Assembly (NCBI RefSeq): GCF_024868665.1
Contig: NC_079905.1
Coordinates: 6,389,879 to 6,453,878 of the forward strand
Source of the DNA: Triplophysa rosa
Taxonomy: Eukaryota > Chordata > Actinopteri > Cypriniformes > Nemacheilidae
Direction: 5' to 3'
Length of the DNA: 64,000 nucleotides
The translations under genes were made by a program, and so were the position numbers. Position 1 is the first letter of the stretch. Each line of letters begins with the position of its first letter. Of the stretch, positions 25,719 to 38,470 are shown in pieces. The notes under the pieces were generated by a model that was not told where the DNA came from, searched no databases, and saw nothing but the letters and a program-made list of their open reading frames with translations.

Positions 25719-28700
25719 TTAACTAAGCTGAGAGACCTCATAGAAGTAAGCTCCCAACATCTTGGTGCCCTGAATATAGTTGGATCTGTTAAGGCAGAAA
25801 AAAGAAGGAAAACACTGAAAGATTGCCACTGTCATTTTCTAAGCGTCAAACAGAAAATAATTCTTAGTTTGCCTATAAGTGGGATCATGTGATTGTTAAT
25901 TATAAATAGTGATAATATGTTCAATATGTAACTGTTTCGAAAACACATTTTAAAAAGATGTTTGTCATAGTTATGAACAAACATTACCTGTTGAGTTTCT
26001 CATTCTGTGAGTGAGCTCCATCGTCAGAGGAGCCAAGAGGAAGTAGCATAACATTTTGTCCCGTAGCTTCTTGGAAGGTTAGAGTCACGGGGATACTTCC
26101 TCCCTCACGGGTGAGGTCAGGCTCCACACCAAACACTAAAAAGATAGAGAGAAGTCAGTCACATTGTAGTAAACGCAGATGAAAATAATAAACCAGCCCA
26201 GTTTGCATGCTCGAGTAGTTAAACGTAAGTGCAGTGCATTGAGCAACGGTCATTGTGATAAGTAGGAATAAGATATCATAGACATATTGGGCTCAAGGTT
26301 AAAGTCAAAACGACCTTAATGTGTGGTTGACTGAATGTAGATATAAGACCTTGTGAATTAAATTTCATCTACACAGCATATTGACCCAGACGTCTTACCA
26401 GTTTTCATAGCTTTCCTGCCCGCCATATAGTGAGGATGGTTAAAGTCAGACACCCAGGCTTTGGCTCCATGCCCCATGTATGCCTTCAGTTTGTTGGGAC
26501 TCTGCAATGCCGCAAACTTCTTTTCCAGATGAGTAACAACCTGTGTGATAAACATTTCCACGCAAGTTCTCTTTTATAAGGTACACAGATGATAATGGAA
26601 GCTTTAAACACTACAAACCTGTTTTTCCACCACTTTAGGATCCATATCAGGTACCAGGCGGAGAGAGAACTTGCCGATGACTTTACGAGGGATCACAGTT
26701 TTGGCCCCTGCTTCGGAGAACGCTCCCTCGATGCCGTGCAGAGAAAGAGATGGGTATCTCCAGCGGTGCATGAGGATTTGCTCCTGTACGGAGAACACAA
26801 AACAACAAGTTAAACATACAGTAATCGAAATATAAGCAGATTCTATAGTTGATTTTAATAAAGAATTCCTTCAAAATAATCATAGAGGCTCAGTTGCGGT
26901 GAAAGCTGCACTTTGGTCAAAAATAAAATACAATTATTAAGTGTTGATATTATGAATACCAAAGCTGATATTGATATTTTGAATAGAAAAGCTAAGTCAG
27001 ATTTAAACCGCAGCTTTTATTTGGAAGCAACAACTACAAACTTGGTCGGAGATTTTGCTTTTGCCCAGTTGTCTCAGTATACATTTCATGTATTTTTGTG
27101 TACTCCGTCAACTTAAATCCAATCTTATTGTAATATACTGTTGCCTTACTTTAACAGCACATACAAAGAATATAATGTTATATCACAGACTTTTGTGGTT
27201 AATTTTTAAAGAACTGTGTAGCACTAGTTGATACATTCACCAGTTTACACACAAATTAAACCAACTGAAAGTTACCTTGGTTTCATGTAGCAGTTTTTGT
27301 GCTCCAACATCTTTGGCGTATTCTCTCATATCAAACTCAATCTTCTCATAGAGTTTCTTTTCCTCATCAGTCAATTTAGCCACATCGTCGTAAATCCCAG
27401 GAATGACAATCTTGCCCTTACTATCCACCAAAGAGCCTGAAAACAACATTCATGCACATTCTAGCGTAGAACCTCCGGAAATTGACATAAGGAATAAGGA
27501 AATTGTTGTAATATACTGACTTTGTAAAACAACAGATGAGACACAGTGAAATCCTGTGCAGTCCAGGAAATTTCTATCATCTTGACTATCTTTACAACCA
27601 ACCTACTGACCCTATTTGCTTCAAAAACAACCATGTAGGCATCTGCCCAGTCTCACCCATTAAAGCTATGAGGTCAGTCATGGCCTCATGAACAGATCCT
27701 CCAAACACTCCCGAGTGAAGATCTTTATCACAGCATTCCACCTGGAAACATAAGAAACATTCATGTCAGACACAAGATTCTTTAAGATAAAACTTTCTTC
27801 TTAAAAAAATACTATTACTAAAATCACAGCGCATGATGCACTCAAGCCTTATTAAGCATCACTCATATCCTCTAAACTCATGGCTTTTTATTTTTAATGG
27901 CTCAGGAGTTGATTTCCATCAACAGATTTCAACATTTTTGTTGTTTCATGAAGGTAACAACAATACTTGAAACCGCAGTCTTTTAGTGTGCCTTTATTTT
28001 TTACTAGACTTCATTTGTACAGTATAATTACCCCTGAGATGCACACACAGTATATCAATTGGCGGACATTCATAAATCAACTGAAATACCAAAAAGTTTT
28101 TTTTCTTAAAGGGGTCACATGACACAGCTAAAACGAATATTATCGTTTGTTGTAGATGAAATGCATTGTGTATACACGATTTAAGGTTGAAAAACGCTGT
28201 ATTTTCCACATACCCGTGCATGTTTGTATCTCCTCTTTGCCCCGCCTCTCTGAAACGCGCAGATTTTTTTACAAAGCTTATCGCTCTGAAAAGCGAGGTG
28301 TGCCATGACTGGCCAGTTAACCAGTGCGTAGTGATTGGTCGAATACTGCAAGCGTGTGACGGAAATGTAACGCCTCTTACCGTATTTGGAACATCAGGTT
28401 CCAAAGCAATTGTACTGACAGGTACGCCCACCTTACTTGCATATACATTTGGGCAGTCTTACTCAAATCATACCACGAACTGAGGTGAATTTGTGGGGGT
28501 GTGGTTACACGAGGCATTTCAGGCAGGTCTGGGTGAGCATTCGCTTTTAGATAGAATGCATCTTTTGTTCCGACACTTCAATTTTTGCAATTTTACGTGT
28601 CTAATACATGCATGGGCAACTTATACGTTTACATTTACGCATTTGGCAGACGCTTTTATCCAAAGCGACTTACATTGCATTATCCTATACATTTATACAT

Positions 28701-31700
28701 AGGTATGTGCAATCCCCTGGGATCGAACCCATGACCTTGCGTTGTTAACGCAATGCTCTTACCACTGAGCTACAGGAAAGCTATATAAGGTTATAGCACA
28801 CCAAAAACACAGAAAAACATGTATTCGTGCCATATGACCCCTTTAAAGCTCAGAGTGTCTAAGGTTCCTACAGACAAAGTCTGTAAGTCCAGTAAGTCAT
28901 TAACTCAACTCAACTTTATTTATATAGCGCTTTTTACAATTTTCATTGTTACAAAGCAGCTGTACATAAGACATATTGACTATAAGCAAACCAATTAAAG
29001 TTGTACCTGCAAAAACAAGAAAAAGGTGAAAACAAAGAAGACAGACATACCCACATACAAAACACTCCACACACACAATATGCACACGTACTACTAACAC
29101 ACACATACACATACACACACACACACGTACACAGACAAGTGCGCGTGTGCACACACAAAGACACACACGCACACACACGCACACAGTGAGAGCACACATT
29201 TAAGATAAAAGAGAGAGAAGCACAGGTCAAATATAACAGACTATAAATTCCTATATGCAATATTAATTAAGTAAAACTTTAAAATTCTAAAGCAGCCCCC
29301 CCGGCCAGGCAGATGCAAAACAGTGGCGGGGAACCCAAAACTCTAATCGAGAAAAAAAACCTCAGGAGAACCCAGGCCCAACCAGGGGATTCCAGTTCCC
29401 CTCTGGCAAAGAACGTATACAGTACCTCGATAAAGAAGTAGCAGATTCCTCTCAGCCCATAGGTAATGCAAGGCTTGGTCTTCCCCAACCAGTAGTTATC
29501 AGAGATGCAGACGTAGTCGACATTGTTAAAGAAAGAATCTTTTCGGGAGAAAACCAGCTCGTCCAAACCCTCTGACCCAGATTCCTCCATTCCCTCAAAG
29601 CAGATCTTTACATTGATGGGAAGTTCCTATGACACAGAAGATTTTTAGTCTTTCAGAACCTTTTTCAGACCAAGGACCCCAGAAACAGACCCTATTTTTT
29701 CATTTGAATTTTTACCTATAACAGTATGCATTTAGTACCATACATATTAATACTAGTAACGTACTGCAGTACTGCTGTGGACCCTGTTGAAGACCCCTCG
29801 TGTAATTAAATTACCTTGTGGCTGTTTTGTACATTTGGTTTGGCAATAAACGATAAGACAAACATTATCAAACAACCTTTAGACTGTATTGCTGTCAAGC
29901 TCTCAAAGAGTCTTTAAGAGGAAGTTGGGGGGAAAGAGTAATCTGAGGCAACCACAAGATACAAGCAGACTTTTATGCAATGTGATCTGATTTTTAAAAC
30001 AATTATATTTTGCACACAGTCACATGCAACTGAAACTTTTTATTCAGTCATATTGAATGTCATATTAACCAGATTGCACAATGCAGGCTGTAATCTTCAT
30101 TTCAAGCGAAAAGCCTTCATAGTCACTGATATGTGCTCGTAGTGCATTTTGCTGCTCTGAAAAGTAATATAAAAGGACTTTGCACAGAAGTTTAAAGATT
30201 AATAAGCATATAGTAAAAAAGTGTTTGCACCTGTCCAATCTTCTGATAGGCCTCAATGATGTTGAACCAGGCTAGAACAGGTCCTTTGTCATCAGTAGAT
30301 CCTCGTCCATACATTTTACCTTAAACACAATTAAATAACGTGTCTTCATAAAATTGTATAATGTCAGTGCATCTCTAAATAGGATCTTTGCAAGTTGCAA
30401 ATGCATGGCATTGGTATTATCAAATTCATGCTGTTTATTTTTTAATGTCCAGAGCAAATACTAGACAAAACAAAATGTTGCATGTCTTAATAAAATTTCA
30501 ATAGGAAGCCAGCTGTATTAATTTTCATTAGATTCATTTTGCTGTTTAAGACGAATTTTCATTTCTGCCAGCTTGAAAAGAATTGTGGGAATCAGCTGAC
30601 AGGTCACAAGACTTGACGTCAGATCAATCTCAGCAAAAAAAGGACAACAGGATTTGTCTCGAAACCACTTGGGGTTGGAGGAACGCCAATGCAATATGCT
30701 GAGTCATTGAAATGTCTTCCGTTCCGTGTCATCAGCCACATGCAAACATGACAAACTTTTGTTCTACAAAACACTTAACAGGTTAAACGCAGTGAAATAT
30801 TCCCTGTGGGAATATTCACTGAGGGAACACCATTCACAGAATGCACAAAAAGCTGATCAATTGATAAACCTTATTTGCTTTATAGAGTAAATATTACAAT
30901 GTCCTTAAAGTTGCATTTCATGCAGTGTGTAATGTTGCTGTGTGTGAATATAAGCAGTCTGTCAAGTAGTAAAGCCGAAAGTGAACGAATAACAAAGTTA
31001 TTGGCAAAGGAGGACCTTAAAAACAACAAAATATTTATTCTTTAAGAAAAAATTATGTAATGCATTACAACCTTTAAAAATATGTTAGGAAAAGTTTCGA
31101 GAGACTACTATTGTACACCTTCAAAAAACCTCAGAGGAGCACTTGTGTGTTCATACCGTCTTTTTCCACCAGAGTGAAGGGAGGTGTGTCCCAGCCATCC
31201 TCGATGTTGGCTGGTTGAACATCTAAGTGTCCGTAGATGCACACAGTCTTCTTGCCTGGGTCTGATCCAAGTCTGCCCAGAACTATCGGAGGAAGAGGGA
31301 TCTCCTCACCTCCTGGTAACTAAAACAAGACCAGGCTAAATAATCTGAATGGGGAATGGTCACATCTACTGTACAAGCAAGCAGCTGCAGTCATTTACCT
31401 AGTTACATGTTACACCGCTTAATAAGGTCTGTGTAACAATGCACATTGCACAAGTCACATAACTTCAGTTGTGTTTTATAGTACTTTATAGTACATCCAT
31501 GGTCACTGTGAATAAAGTCTTCTTTTTTGTAAAAACACACATTTCTAAAATGACACACAGGTCAGTAAATAATAATCAAATATTCATTTTGGAGTGAACT
31601 GTTCCTTCAAGGAAAATGTTCTCTTGGTTTAACTTGAAACATTCAAGACATAACCACAATCTTGTGACACACACAGTCAGGTGATCAATAGCCACAAAAA

Positions 31701-32158
31701 CTCTACCGAAAAAGAATCCGCTTGCAATACAGCAGCCAAATTTAAATATTGCCAGAAAACTACAATATTTTATTCACAAGCCAGACACAATCATCAGAAA
31801 AATTAAATATACACAGTTATTAAATATAAAATATTTATTAGCAAAACCAACCTTCTGCATCCCAATGTCAACCATCTCAGTAGTTCCACCAAGTCTCTCG
31901 ATATCTTTGGCTGCCATCTCCATCATTTTCTTGATTTCCCCTCGTTTTTCTGACCATGCAGACACGCTCTGTACAGCGACCCATTCTGCCAGGCGCTTCA
32001 TAGAGTCACAAAGGGATTACAAGTTAAAGTTACTACATGACAACTGGGAAGTAACCGGCTGAATGTTTCCTGGAAATATAAAGAAAAATGAGAAATACCT
32101 CAACGTATTGGTCCTGGTGCTCGTCCACATATTTGAAGAGAGTTGGCAGGTAAGACAT
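25719..32158 (-). CDS. cndp2: Cytosolic non-specific dipeptidase (carnosine dipeptidase 2), 11 coding exons
   Basis: M20-family metallopeptidase that hydrolyses dipeptides such as Cys-Gly in the cytosol using two metal ions. Coding exons, read on the minus strand: 32,158-32,099; 31,995-31,852; 31,319-31,157; 30,319-30,231; 29,626-29,426; 27,741-27,657; 27,436-27,276; 26,783-26,619; 26,540-26,399; 26,135-25,988; 25,785-25,719. All junctions are GT/AG, the phases close, and the product is 474 aa (human 475). Metal and catalytic residues stand at human numbering: His99 and Asp101 (YGHLDVQP), Asp132 (GSTDDKGP), Glu166/Glu167 ([10 protein letters not shown]), Asp195 (ISDNYW) and His445 (GAHSQNEK), so the enzyme should be active. 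The start Met follows a 5' UTR acceptor near 32,212; a likely UTR donor is near 32,520. CNDP1 is excluded: no signal peptide is seen and similarity to CNDP2 is very high. Introns carry several transposons. Confidence 0.97.
28106..28846. mobile_element. TTAA-flanked AGGGGTCA element in a cndp2 intron
   Basis: Ends are AGGGGTCACATGACA and GCCATATGACCCCT, with TTAA at 28,106-28,109 and 28,843-28,846, a piggyBac-like target signature. It lies in the intron between the 29,626-29,426 and 27,741-27,657 exons of cndp2. It has no intact transposase frame. A SINE (28,629-28,782) is embedded near its right end. Confidence 0.75.
28629..28782 (-). mobile_element. tRNA-derived SINE
   Basis: Read on the minus strand it begins GCTTTCCTGTAGCTCAGTGG (box A), has GGGTTCGATCCC (box B), a short linker, and ends in a tail seen on the plus strand as ACGCATTTGGCAGACGCTTT. 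A and B boxes would allow RNA polymerase III transcription. It lies within the TTAA element at 28,106-28,846. The tRNA part lacks a full cloverleaf, so it is not a tRNA gene. Confidence 0.85.
28905..29410. repeat. Teleost interspersed repeat with internal CA microsatellite
   Basis: The left portion contains CAACTTTATTTATATAGCGC and TTGTTACAAAGCAGCTGTAC; the right portion (29,285-29,410) contains GGGGAACCCAAAACTC and CCAGTTCCCCTCTGGC. These blocks occur together in a repeat common in fish genomes. A CA-rich microsatellite of about 120 bp (29,065-29,185) separates them. The right end stops about 15 bp short of the cndp2 exon boundary at 29,426. Confidence 0.65.
29065..29185. repeat. CA-rich microsatellite
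   Basis: Imperfect CA repeat with CGCA and TACA interruptions. Open frames on both strands here (Thr-His or Cys-Val rich) are artefacts of the repeat. Confidence 0.9.
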
Positions 32159-33149
32159 TGTTCAACTTTGATCCAATCACTCAGTGACCGAAAGCAGTCC
32201 GACCTTTTTGCCTACAAGAAAAATTGACGTGTTGTAATTGACTTTATCTTGCAGGAAAGCACAGAAACTCCTCCCAGCACAGTAACTGCTGACAAAATCA
32301 TTCCTCATATCGTGATTCGTGACAGGCTGGCTAAACCACAAATTACATCTAACGTTACTGTATTCAAAACAAGCCAATGTAACGTTTGTATCTACTGTAT
32401 AATATGTTTAACAGCTAACATTAACCGCAGCATGGACATCTTTTTAGAAAATGTTTAATCATCTACCCTCGTATTATTAAAAACAAACCGCGATTTCTAG
32501 AGGTATTCATTCATTTACCGGCCTCCAAAATGAAAATTGTATCAAATTTAAACTGTTTTATTTTCAAGCCAAGTTGTCTTCCCACCGGTGGCGTTGTGAA
32601 AAACGCGACTCGAGACTTGGGCAGAAAAACAATTCAAAATAAAAGTCTGAGAGGACCGCATTTTGCCGCATAGAAATAACGTTACAGTACATACTTGTCA
32701 AGCATTCAGTGGCTCGGTTATATGGTATTTTGAGATTTATCATAAAACAAACATAAGAAAAACAAGGCCACCAACCAACAGGGTCCGTGTACCATCTGAT
32801 CAATTGATTATTCCATTCAATATAACAAGCGGAAAAAGAAAAAGACCGTTTTTTCCGTTTGCACAAAAAACGATGTTTTTTCGTCTTATTTCAGCTTGAA
32901 ACGGGAAATCCAATAAATAACTAATTTGATGTTTTGGGTTTAATTAAAATAGTCTAAAAACTATGCCTATGCACAATCCTAACGTGTGTTCAAAACATTG
33001 TATACAAATATTATGTTGTGCAACTTCTATTATCTAAAGTGAAATAAAACTGAAGCATTTCAATATGAATTGTGTTAAAATTATTAGCTCCAAAATGGAA
33101 AAAAATCACCTGTCACTGTTTTGAGTTTTTCAAATGTTACTTTACACTT

Positions 33150-33242
33150 ACCGTGTCTACACCGACGCGACGCGACACGACACATGGCTTGTTCTGATGG
33201 GATTGTCGCGTCGCCTGTGTCCGGTTAAGACACGGTGTGAGT
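33150..33242. mobile_element. Small foldback MITE remnant
   Basis: ACCGTGTCTACACCG near the left is matched in inverted form by the right end (GGTTAAGACACGGTGTGAG), with CGACGCGAC/GTCGCGTCG arms between. It is intergenic between cndp2 and txnl4a and non-coding. Confidence 0.55.
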
Positions 33243-33262
33243 TAGGATACATATAGAAAATT

Positions 33263-33541
33263 TGGGGCGGTTTCCGGACAGGGTTCAAGCATAGTCCCAG
33301 ACTAACTTAAATGTTAGAGGTGTCTTGATCGAAAACAACTTACACTGACATAATAAATATATCAGTCTGATTGTTTTGTCTCAAGATGCACACCTGCAAA
33401 CGCGTCCGTTATGGCCCCATACGTTAGCGGCCCACCGGGAAAACGCTTGGTACGCCAGATGGCCAGTCCGCCCCTGCCTTAAATATCCAAATAAGGTCTA
33501 GTGCTGGTTTAAGATAATCTCGGTCCATGAAACCACCCCTT
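33263..33541. mobile_element. GGGGCGGTTTCC-ended MITE with nested hAT fragment
   Basis: The left end GGGGCGGTTTCCGGACAGGG pairs imperfectly with the right end (AATCTCGGTCCATGAAACCACCCC). Between them, 33,393-33,477 is an inverted, internally rearranged piece of the hAT MITE seen at 7,006-7,223, ending CCAGTCCGCCCCTG. The order shows the hAT fragment arrived second. Confidence 0.65.
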
Positions 33542-34116
33542 TATCAAGATATATATTTGCTTAAGATACTTTGTGTAAAATTGTTACAAAAAGTAGTAAA
33601 TATATGACAAACATTGCTTCATCACTATTGCCCTTATATCTACATAGCATACTTAAATACCGGCTATAATGATAGAATGAAGATATAGGACCCCTACATC
33701 TTTGTGCTGAAGTGACAGTTGCTAACTTGCTAGTGTATGGTAACCTATACTTGCAATGTGATCTCTACATCTAACCCATCTAGTGAATAGTTAAAACATA
33801 GTTAAATACAACTTGTGAACACACACAGGTGAACACCCCAGTAGCTCCTCTCCACAGATATCTTTAGATGAAGCTTAAGCTTAAATCTTTACATTGATGG
33901 GAAGCTTAAACTTAAGCTATAATCATACACAACTTAATTTGTCATTTAAGCAATAAAATAATATATTTATTTTAAAAGTGAAACTGTCGCAATTACACAA
34001 CAGCGTTGCTTAAATTTATAATGGTAGTTTAGAACTTGTTGTATAAAGTTCTAAAAAGGATTCACTAGCACTTCTATGGCTAAACTATAGCTCAGACATA
34101 CAAACTGCAGGAAATA

Positions 34117-34122
34117 TTTATT
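34117..34122 (-). terminator. Candidate txnl4a polyadenylation signal
   Basis: AATAAA on the minus strand, about 195 nt beyond the txnl4a stop codon. Spacing and a perfect hexamer support it; use is inferred. Confidence 0.5.
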
Positions 34123-34316
34123 CATTCCTTTAATATAAAGTGGCACTTTCAGAAGGACAAAACTATAAAAAAAGATCATAAACAAGTTAAAACATTTATA
34201 CATGGGTGGAATTCAAGCAATTAACAGTCCAGTTGACCTTATAGCTGAATGCTCAGAACGTGTCAGACCAAGATGTTGATGAGAAAAAATATATACTGAA
34301 TAAAAAGGAGCAGAAA

Positions 34317-35218
34317 TCAATATCTGTATTTTGTAGAATAGTCTTTAGGAGACACCACAAGACCCCGTCCTTTCCTGGCTCCCCTGTAGACAGTTTCAAC
34401 AATATCTATCATCTCCTGCTTGTCTTCCATGGTCCAGTTTATCTTGTTGTTATTACCAGTTCCAAGATCAATCATGATGTGCTTGTTCCTAAAATACACA
34501 TGCAAAAAAACAACACAAAAATCTATTGTGAGAGATAGTACACACTTTGAAACAAGATCCTTACAAAGACAGTAAATGTAAATCTTGGGTCAGACTTGGT
34601 TGCCTTTATTTAAAGTGCAACTGCAGTAATACAAAAACTAAATGTTTGAAACGGCAGGGAAAGATAACTTTACACGTTAATGCTTTAAAAAAAACTTCCA
34701 AAAATATTTAAATCACACAAGCAAGCATTCTTTCTTCATAAACTTATAAAACATAAATGCACATTAAGACATTATTATTATTTATATCAATAAAAATGAT
34801 GCTTCACTTCATAAATCAATGGAAAGTCATTCATTATTACAACTAGCCCAAGGCTTACCTGAAAAAGAACATGACTGTACAAGGGTCATACAACTCGTAC
34901 ATCTTGTTGAAATCTGGCACTTCTGTAATGTCCACTAGATAAATTACTGCAAAATTCTTGACCTAGGAAAAGAGTTCAAACAGCAAAAGATCATGTGTCA
35001 ATCAGATATATTCCTCACATTGATGTATGTTTTCACAGACGATTTAGCTTTTAAATGCTGCATACCTTCTCTGCAATACTGTACAAAACTTCATCCATTT
35101 TCATACACGTAGGGTCCCAGTCGTGGCCAAATCTAATAACTATAACACGATCCTCCTCAGATAAAATAGCCTGGTCTACTTGCCAGCCATTGTGAAGATG
35201 AGGAAGCATGTAAGACAT
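34317..35218 (-). CDS. txnl4a: Thioredoxin-like 4A (U5 snRNP 15 kDa protein, Dim1), 3 coding exons
   Basis: Core component of the U5 snRNP and the U4/U6.U5 tri-snRNP, needed for pre-mRNA splicing in the nucleus; it has a thioredoxin fold without redox function. Coding exons on the minus strand: 35,218-35,066 (51 codons), 34,962-34,859, and 34,488-34,317. Joined, they give 142 aa, exactly the length of the human protein, with start MSYMLPHLHNGWQVDQAI and C terminus SPKDYSTKYRY. GT/AG junctions are intact. A 5' UTR acceptor lies near 35,242 and a UTR donor near 35,527, so the first exon is non-coding. The paralogue TXNL4B is excluded by the near-identity to TXNL4A. Its position between cndp2 and adnp2 fits the human 18q neighbourhood (TXNL4A close to ADNP2). 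Confidence 0.98.
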
Positions 35219-35539
35219 GTTTGAGATTCCAATGCAGCTCTACAAAGACATAACGTTCAGGAATGAACACACCAGTGTTAACGTCAACAATTAGTGTAAC
35301 GTTACAAATGGCACAGTTTACGTTAGTAAAACCTCACAACTGCATTTTCTCAAATGCAGTTTTCTTTTTTTTAAAGATACCAAAATGCAGTGCATAATGT
35401 TTACATTTTACAATTTCATTTCTAGCTAACGTTAGCTCGTAGCCTACTTTCTTTGAATATTCTATTTAGTTATCGTCAGTAAGTTATAAAGCAACAAAAT
35501 AAAAGAACGTAAATTGCAATTCGTACCTTACAGCTTTTG

Positions 35540-36044
35540 AATGTAAACTTGATTTCTAGCGTTTGGATTAAATGTGTCTTGAAAATGTAAAAGATATTAA
35601 ACAACGCTCACTGGCGTTTCACTGCTTCAACGATGGCAGCCGATGCAGGAAAAGTCCTCAATATCGCCTTCTGCTGGACTGGAGCGGAAACGCGCAGTTC
35701 TCAGACTTTGAGAAACGGCTGCAGAATGGTGTAGAAACTCGTGTAGAAATACGTTTTGTTATTAGTGTTATATATGTATAATTGTTATATATGTATAATT
35801 CTACCACTCGTTTAAAAAACATATTATAAAATGTATATGCAAATATTAAGCCGAAAACATAGGCGATGTAGTATCTTCGACATGATGTAGAAAGTTGTTC
35901 ACATAAATTTGAGTTACATGTATTACAAATATGAAAAATAATCAGTAGTAGCCTATATTAAAAAATATGTTGCTTGTATGTAGTACATCAAAAGTGGTTA
36001 TAGCATTAATTGCTGTATATTGTTATATGTTAACCTACACACCC
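35540..36044. other. Noncoding, txnl4a 5' flank
   Basis: Contains the probable untranslated first exon and promoter of txnl4a (about 35,528-35,700, reading left on the minus strand) followed by AT-rich sequence. No other gene is supported. Confidence 0.5.
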
Positions 36045-37034
36045 CTATTCACAAAACATTTTATCTTAACACTAAGAGCTCTCCTAAACAGCAGTAAACG
36101 TTTTAGTTAAGAGTTTCCACTTAAAACCTATTCACAGTGCTGCTGAGAGCAACTTTTACTAAGGAACAGAAATAAATGTTAAGCTAAGAAAAAGGGCGGG
36201 GTTGACCTCGTTGCTATGGATGATGTCAGCAAGTTTACTGACTATGACCACAGTGATTGGCTGATAGAGGATTGGTCTCTGTCAGTCATTTAATCATAGA
36301 AATATTATAGTATGAGGTCTCATGCTGACATATTTAAATTAAGATCTTAAAACAAAAATGTAGTCATATTCAAATAAAATGTTTTAATATTTATTGCCGT
36401 ATTCAAATTAAGATAAAATATACACTAAATTACTAATTCAACAAGTGAAGAGTTCATTTACAAAAACAGATAACTCATCAAAATTCAAGTTTTTATTGTG
36501 CATTCCAATTAATATTAATCAAATTGTTTGTTTTTTATTGAGTAACAATAACTTTTAAAAAATACAGCTAACAAATACAACAAAACACAATAAACATGAT
36601 TTTTGAATTATTTTAAAAAAGGAGTTATCTTGTGCAAATAAACTATATGTTCATATAAAGTAAATGTTCAGCTAATTGTAAGCATTTTGTCTGTCTCATT
36701 AACAGTTAGCAGATATTAGTAGTCTTTATGGTTGAGCTCATTGTCATGAAATCTTTCTAAAATGTTTAAGTTTCAAGGTAGACTGCCAGTGTTACAGCCA
36801 TTTTAGGATTGTTGTGAGTTGGTCTTTGTGACTCTTAGTGAAGTCCTCTTCACTACTCCTAACGTCTCACAGTTTTAGGAGCTAGTTTTAGTGCTAAAAC
36901 GCTTTGTGAAATACTCTTAGCACAAAAAATTAGGAGTCCTAAATTTAGGACACACACTCATTATTTTTAAGTTTCACCTAAATCAGCAAGTTAGGAGCTA
37001 CTTTTAGCCTTAAGATGTTTTGTGAATACGGGCC
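36045..37034. mobile_element. 1-kb DNA transposon remnant with long inverted ends
   Basis: The left end contains ATTCACAAAACATTTTATCT, AACACTAAGAGC and TCTCCTAA; the right end, complemented, reads GGGCCCGTATTCACAAAACA, TCTTAAGGCTAAAAG and TAGCTCCTAA. Inverted similarity extends for more than 100 bp. No transposase frame survives. The GGGCCCG terminus resembles that of 16,111-16,281. Confidence 0.75.
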
Positions 37035-37458
37035 CTGGTCAACCCCGTTATATTTTAGCTAATTTTTCAAAGTAGCCATGCTACACTACTCGGTTTATTG
37101 AAACATTTCTTATGATCTTACAAACATTTTCATCCCAACACACATGGGGCATGTGTTGTAAATGAATTGCCAATTGTGTATTTCTTTACAAAACCTTTTT
37201 AAAAATTTGAGAAATGTATGAATGCAGCCAATAAGAGTCTAGCACACCTGGGATCTTCTGATTAAATAACAGGTGATACTTTAAAAAAAGTTGGTTAAAC
37301 GTTTGGTGAAAAGTTTGTCACAACATCATTCCAAAAGTTTTGTCATATTTAGGACTATTATTCTTAAATGCAAAATAAACAAGTAATCCTAAAGTTTTGG
37401 CACTGTATGTAAAATAATAATTGAACTTCTTATGATATATGTGAACCTTTTTACTGGT

Positions 37459-37728
37459 TTAAAGTGATAGTTTGCCCAAAAATAGAAATGCTGTCATCAT
37501 TTACTCACCCTCTTGTCATTTCAAATCTGTTAGACTTTTTGCACGGAGTACAAAAGATATTTTGAAAAATGTTGTTAACTGGACCCCATTCACTTGCATT
37601 GGTTTTGTGTCCATACAATAGTATTGAATGGGGTCCAGTGCTGTTCGGTTACCAACATTCTTCAAAATATCTCATAAAGGTTTGAAATGACAAGAGGGTG
37701 AGTAAATGATGACAGAATTTACTTTAAA
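37459..37728. mobile_element. Palindromic TTAA-family MITE
   Basis: TTAA lies at both edges; arms such as CTCACCCTCTTGTCATTTCA and TGAAATGACAAGAGGGTGAG are exact inverted complements, and the CTGGACCCCATTCA / TGAATGGGGTCCAG pair lies near the centre. The whole unit is a 270-bp hairpin with no coding content. Confidence 0.85.
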
Positions 37729-38470
37729 TAAGAAACTGTATTTGATGTAAGCTTTGACAAAATGTTCAATATTGAACTGGTGAAATAAAATGAGTTTCCA
37801 TGTCCTGATGCTTACAAATATTTTGTAAAATGTATGTTACTGCAATCAAATCACTTTCCAAAACTCTAATATTACTTGAAAGAATGTCATGTAAGCAGCA
37901 TTCATTTATACTAAATAGAAAAAGTCTTGGCAAATCTGTCGAAACATCATTTAAATACTATATTTATAAAAGAATAAGGCATGATAGAACGTATCTGACA
38001 ATACATGGAAGTGAGTTATATGAAGATACATGGTATAACATAGAAAGAAGATGGTTAACTTGATAAATGCTTCAAAGGTTCCAACAAAGGTCAAAATGTT
38101 GGTTTGGCAAACAAAAAAAGGTACAACTTCACAAACATCTAAGTTTTCAATTGTAGAACTAGGCTATGAAATCAAAGAATCTTCTTCAAGTTAATAAACT
38201 TACATGAAACAATGTAACATGCTTTAAATGCATTTATCATTTTAAATGTTTTAATATGAAAAGCTAAAACAAACAAACTACACAAGTATTCACAAACATT
38301 GATGAACAGCAGCCAAACTAGAACATATTATTTCTGTTTCATCCTCTCAAGTTTTACCTCAGTTCATTAACACTGGATTCAGAGTGGAACATATTTTGCA
38401 TTTGCATTTTAAGTACAAACTAACAGTTTAGGTACTTGGTAAAATTTGCATTGTCCTTACGATTGGGAAG

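Noticed and set aside
28949..29260. Cys/Val-rich open frames suggesting a small secreted cysteine-rich protein
   Set aside because: They come from the CA microsatellite inside a dispersed repeat in a cndp2 intron.
34117..35218. TXNL4B as the identity of the thioredoxin-like gene
   Set aside because: The protein is 142 aa and matches TXNL4A almost throughout; TXNL4B is much more divergent.
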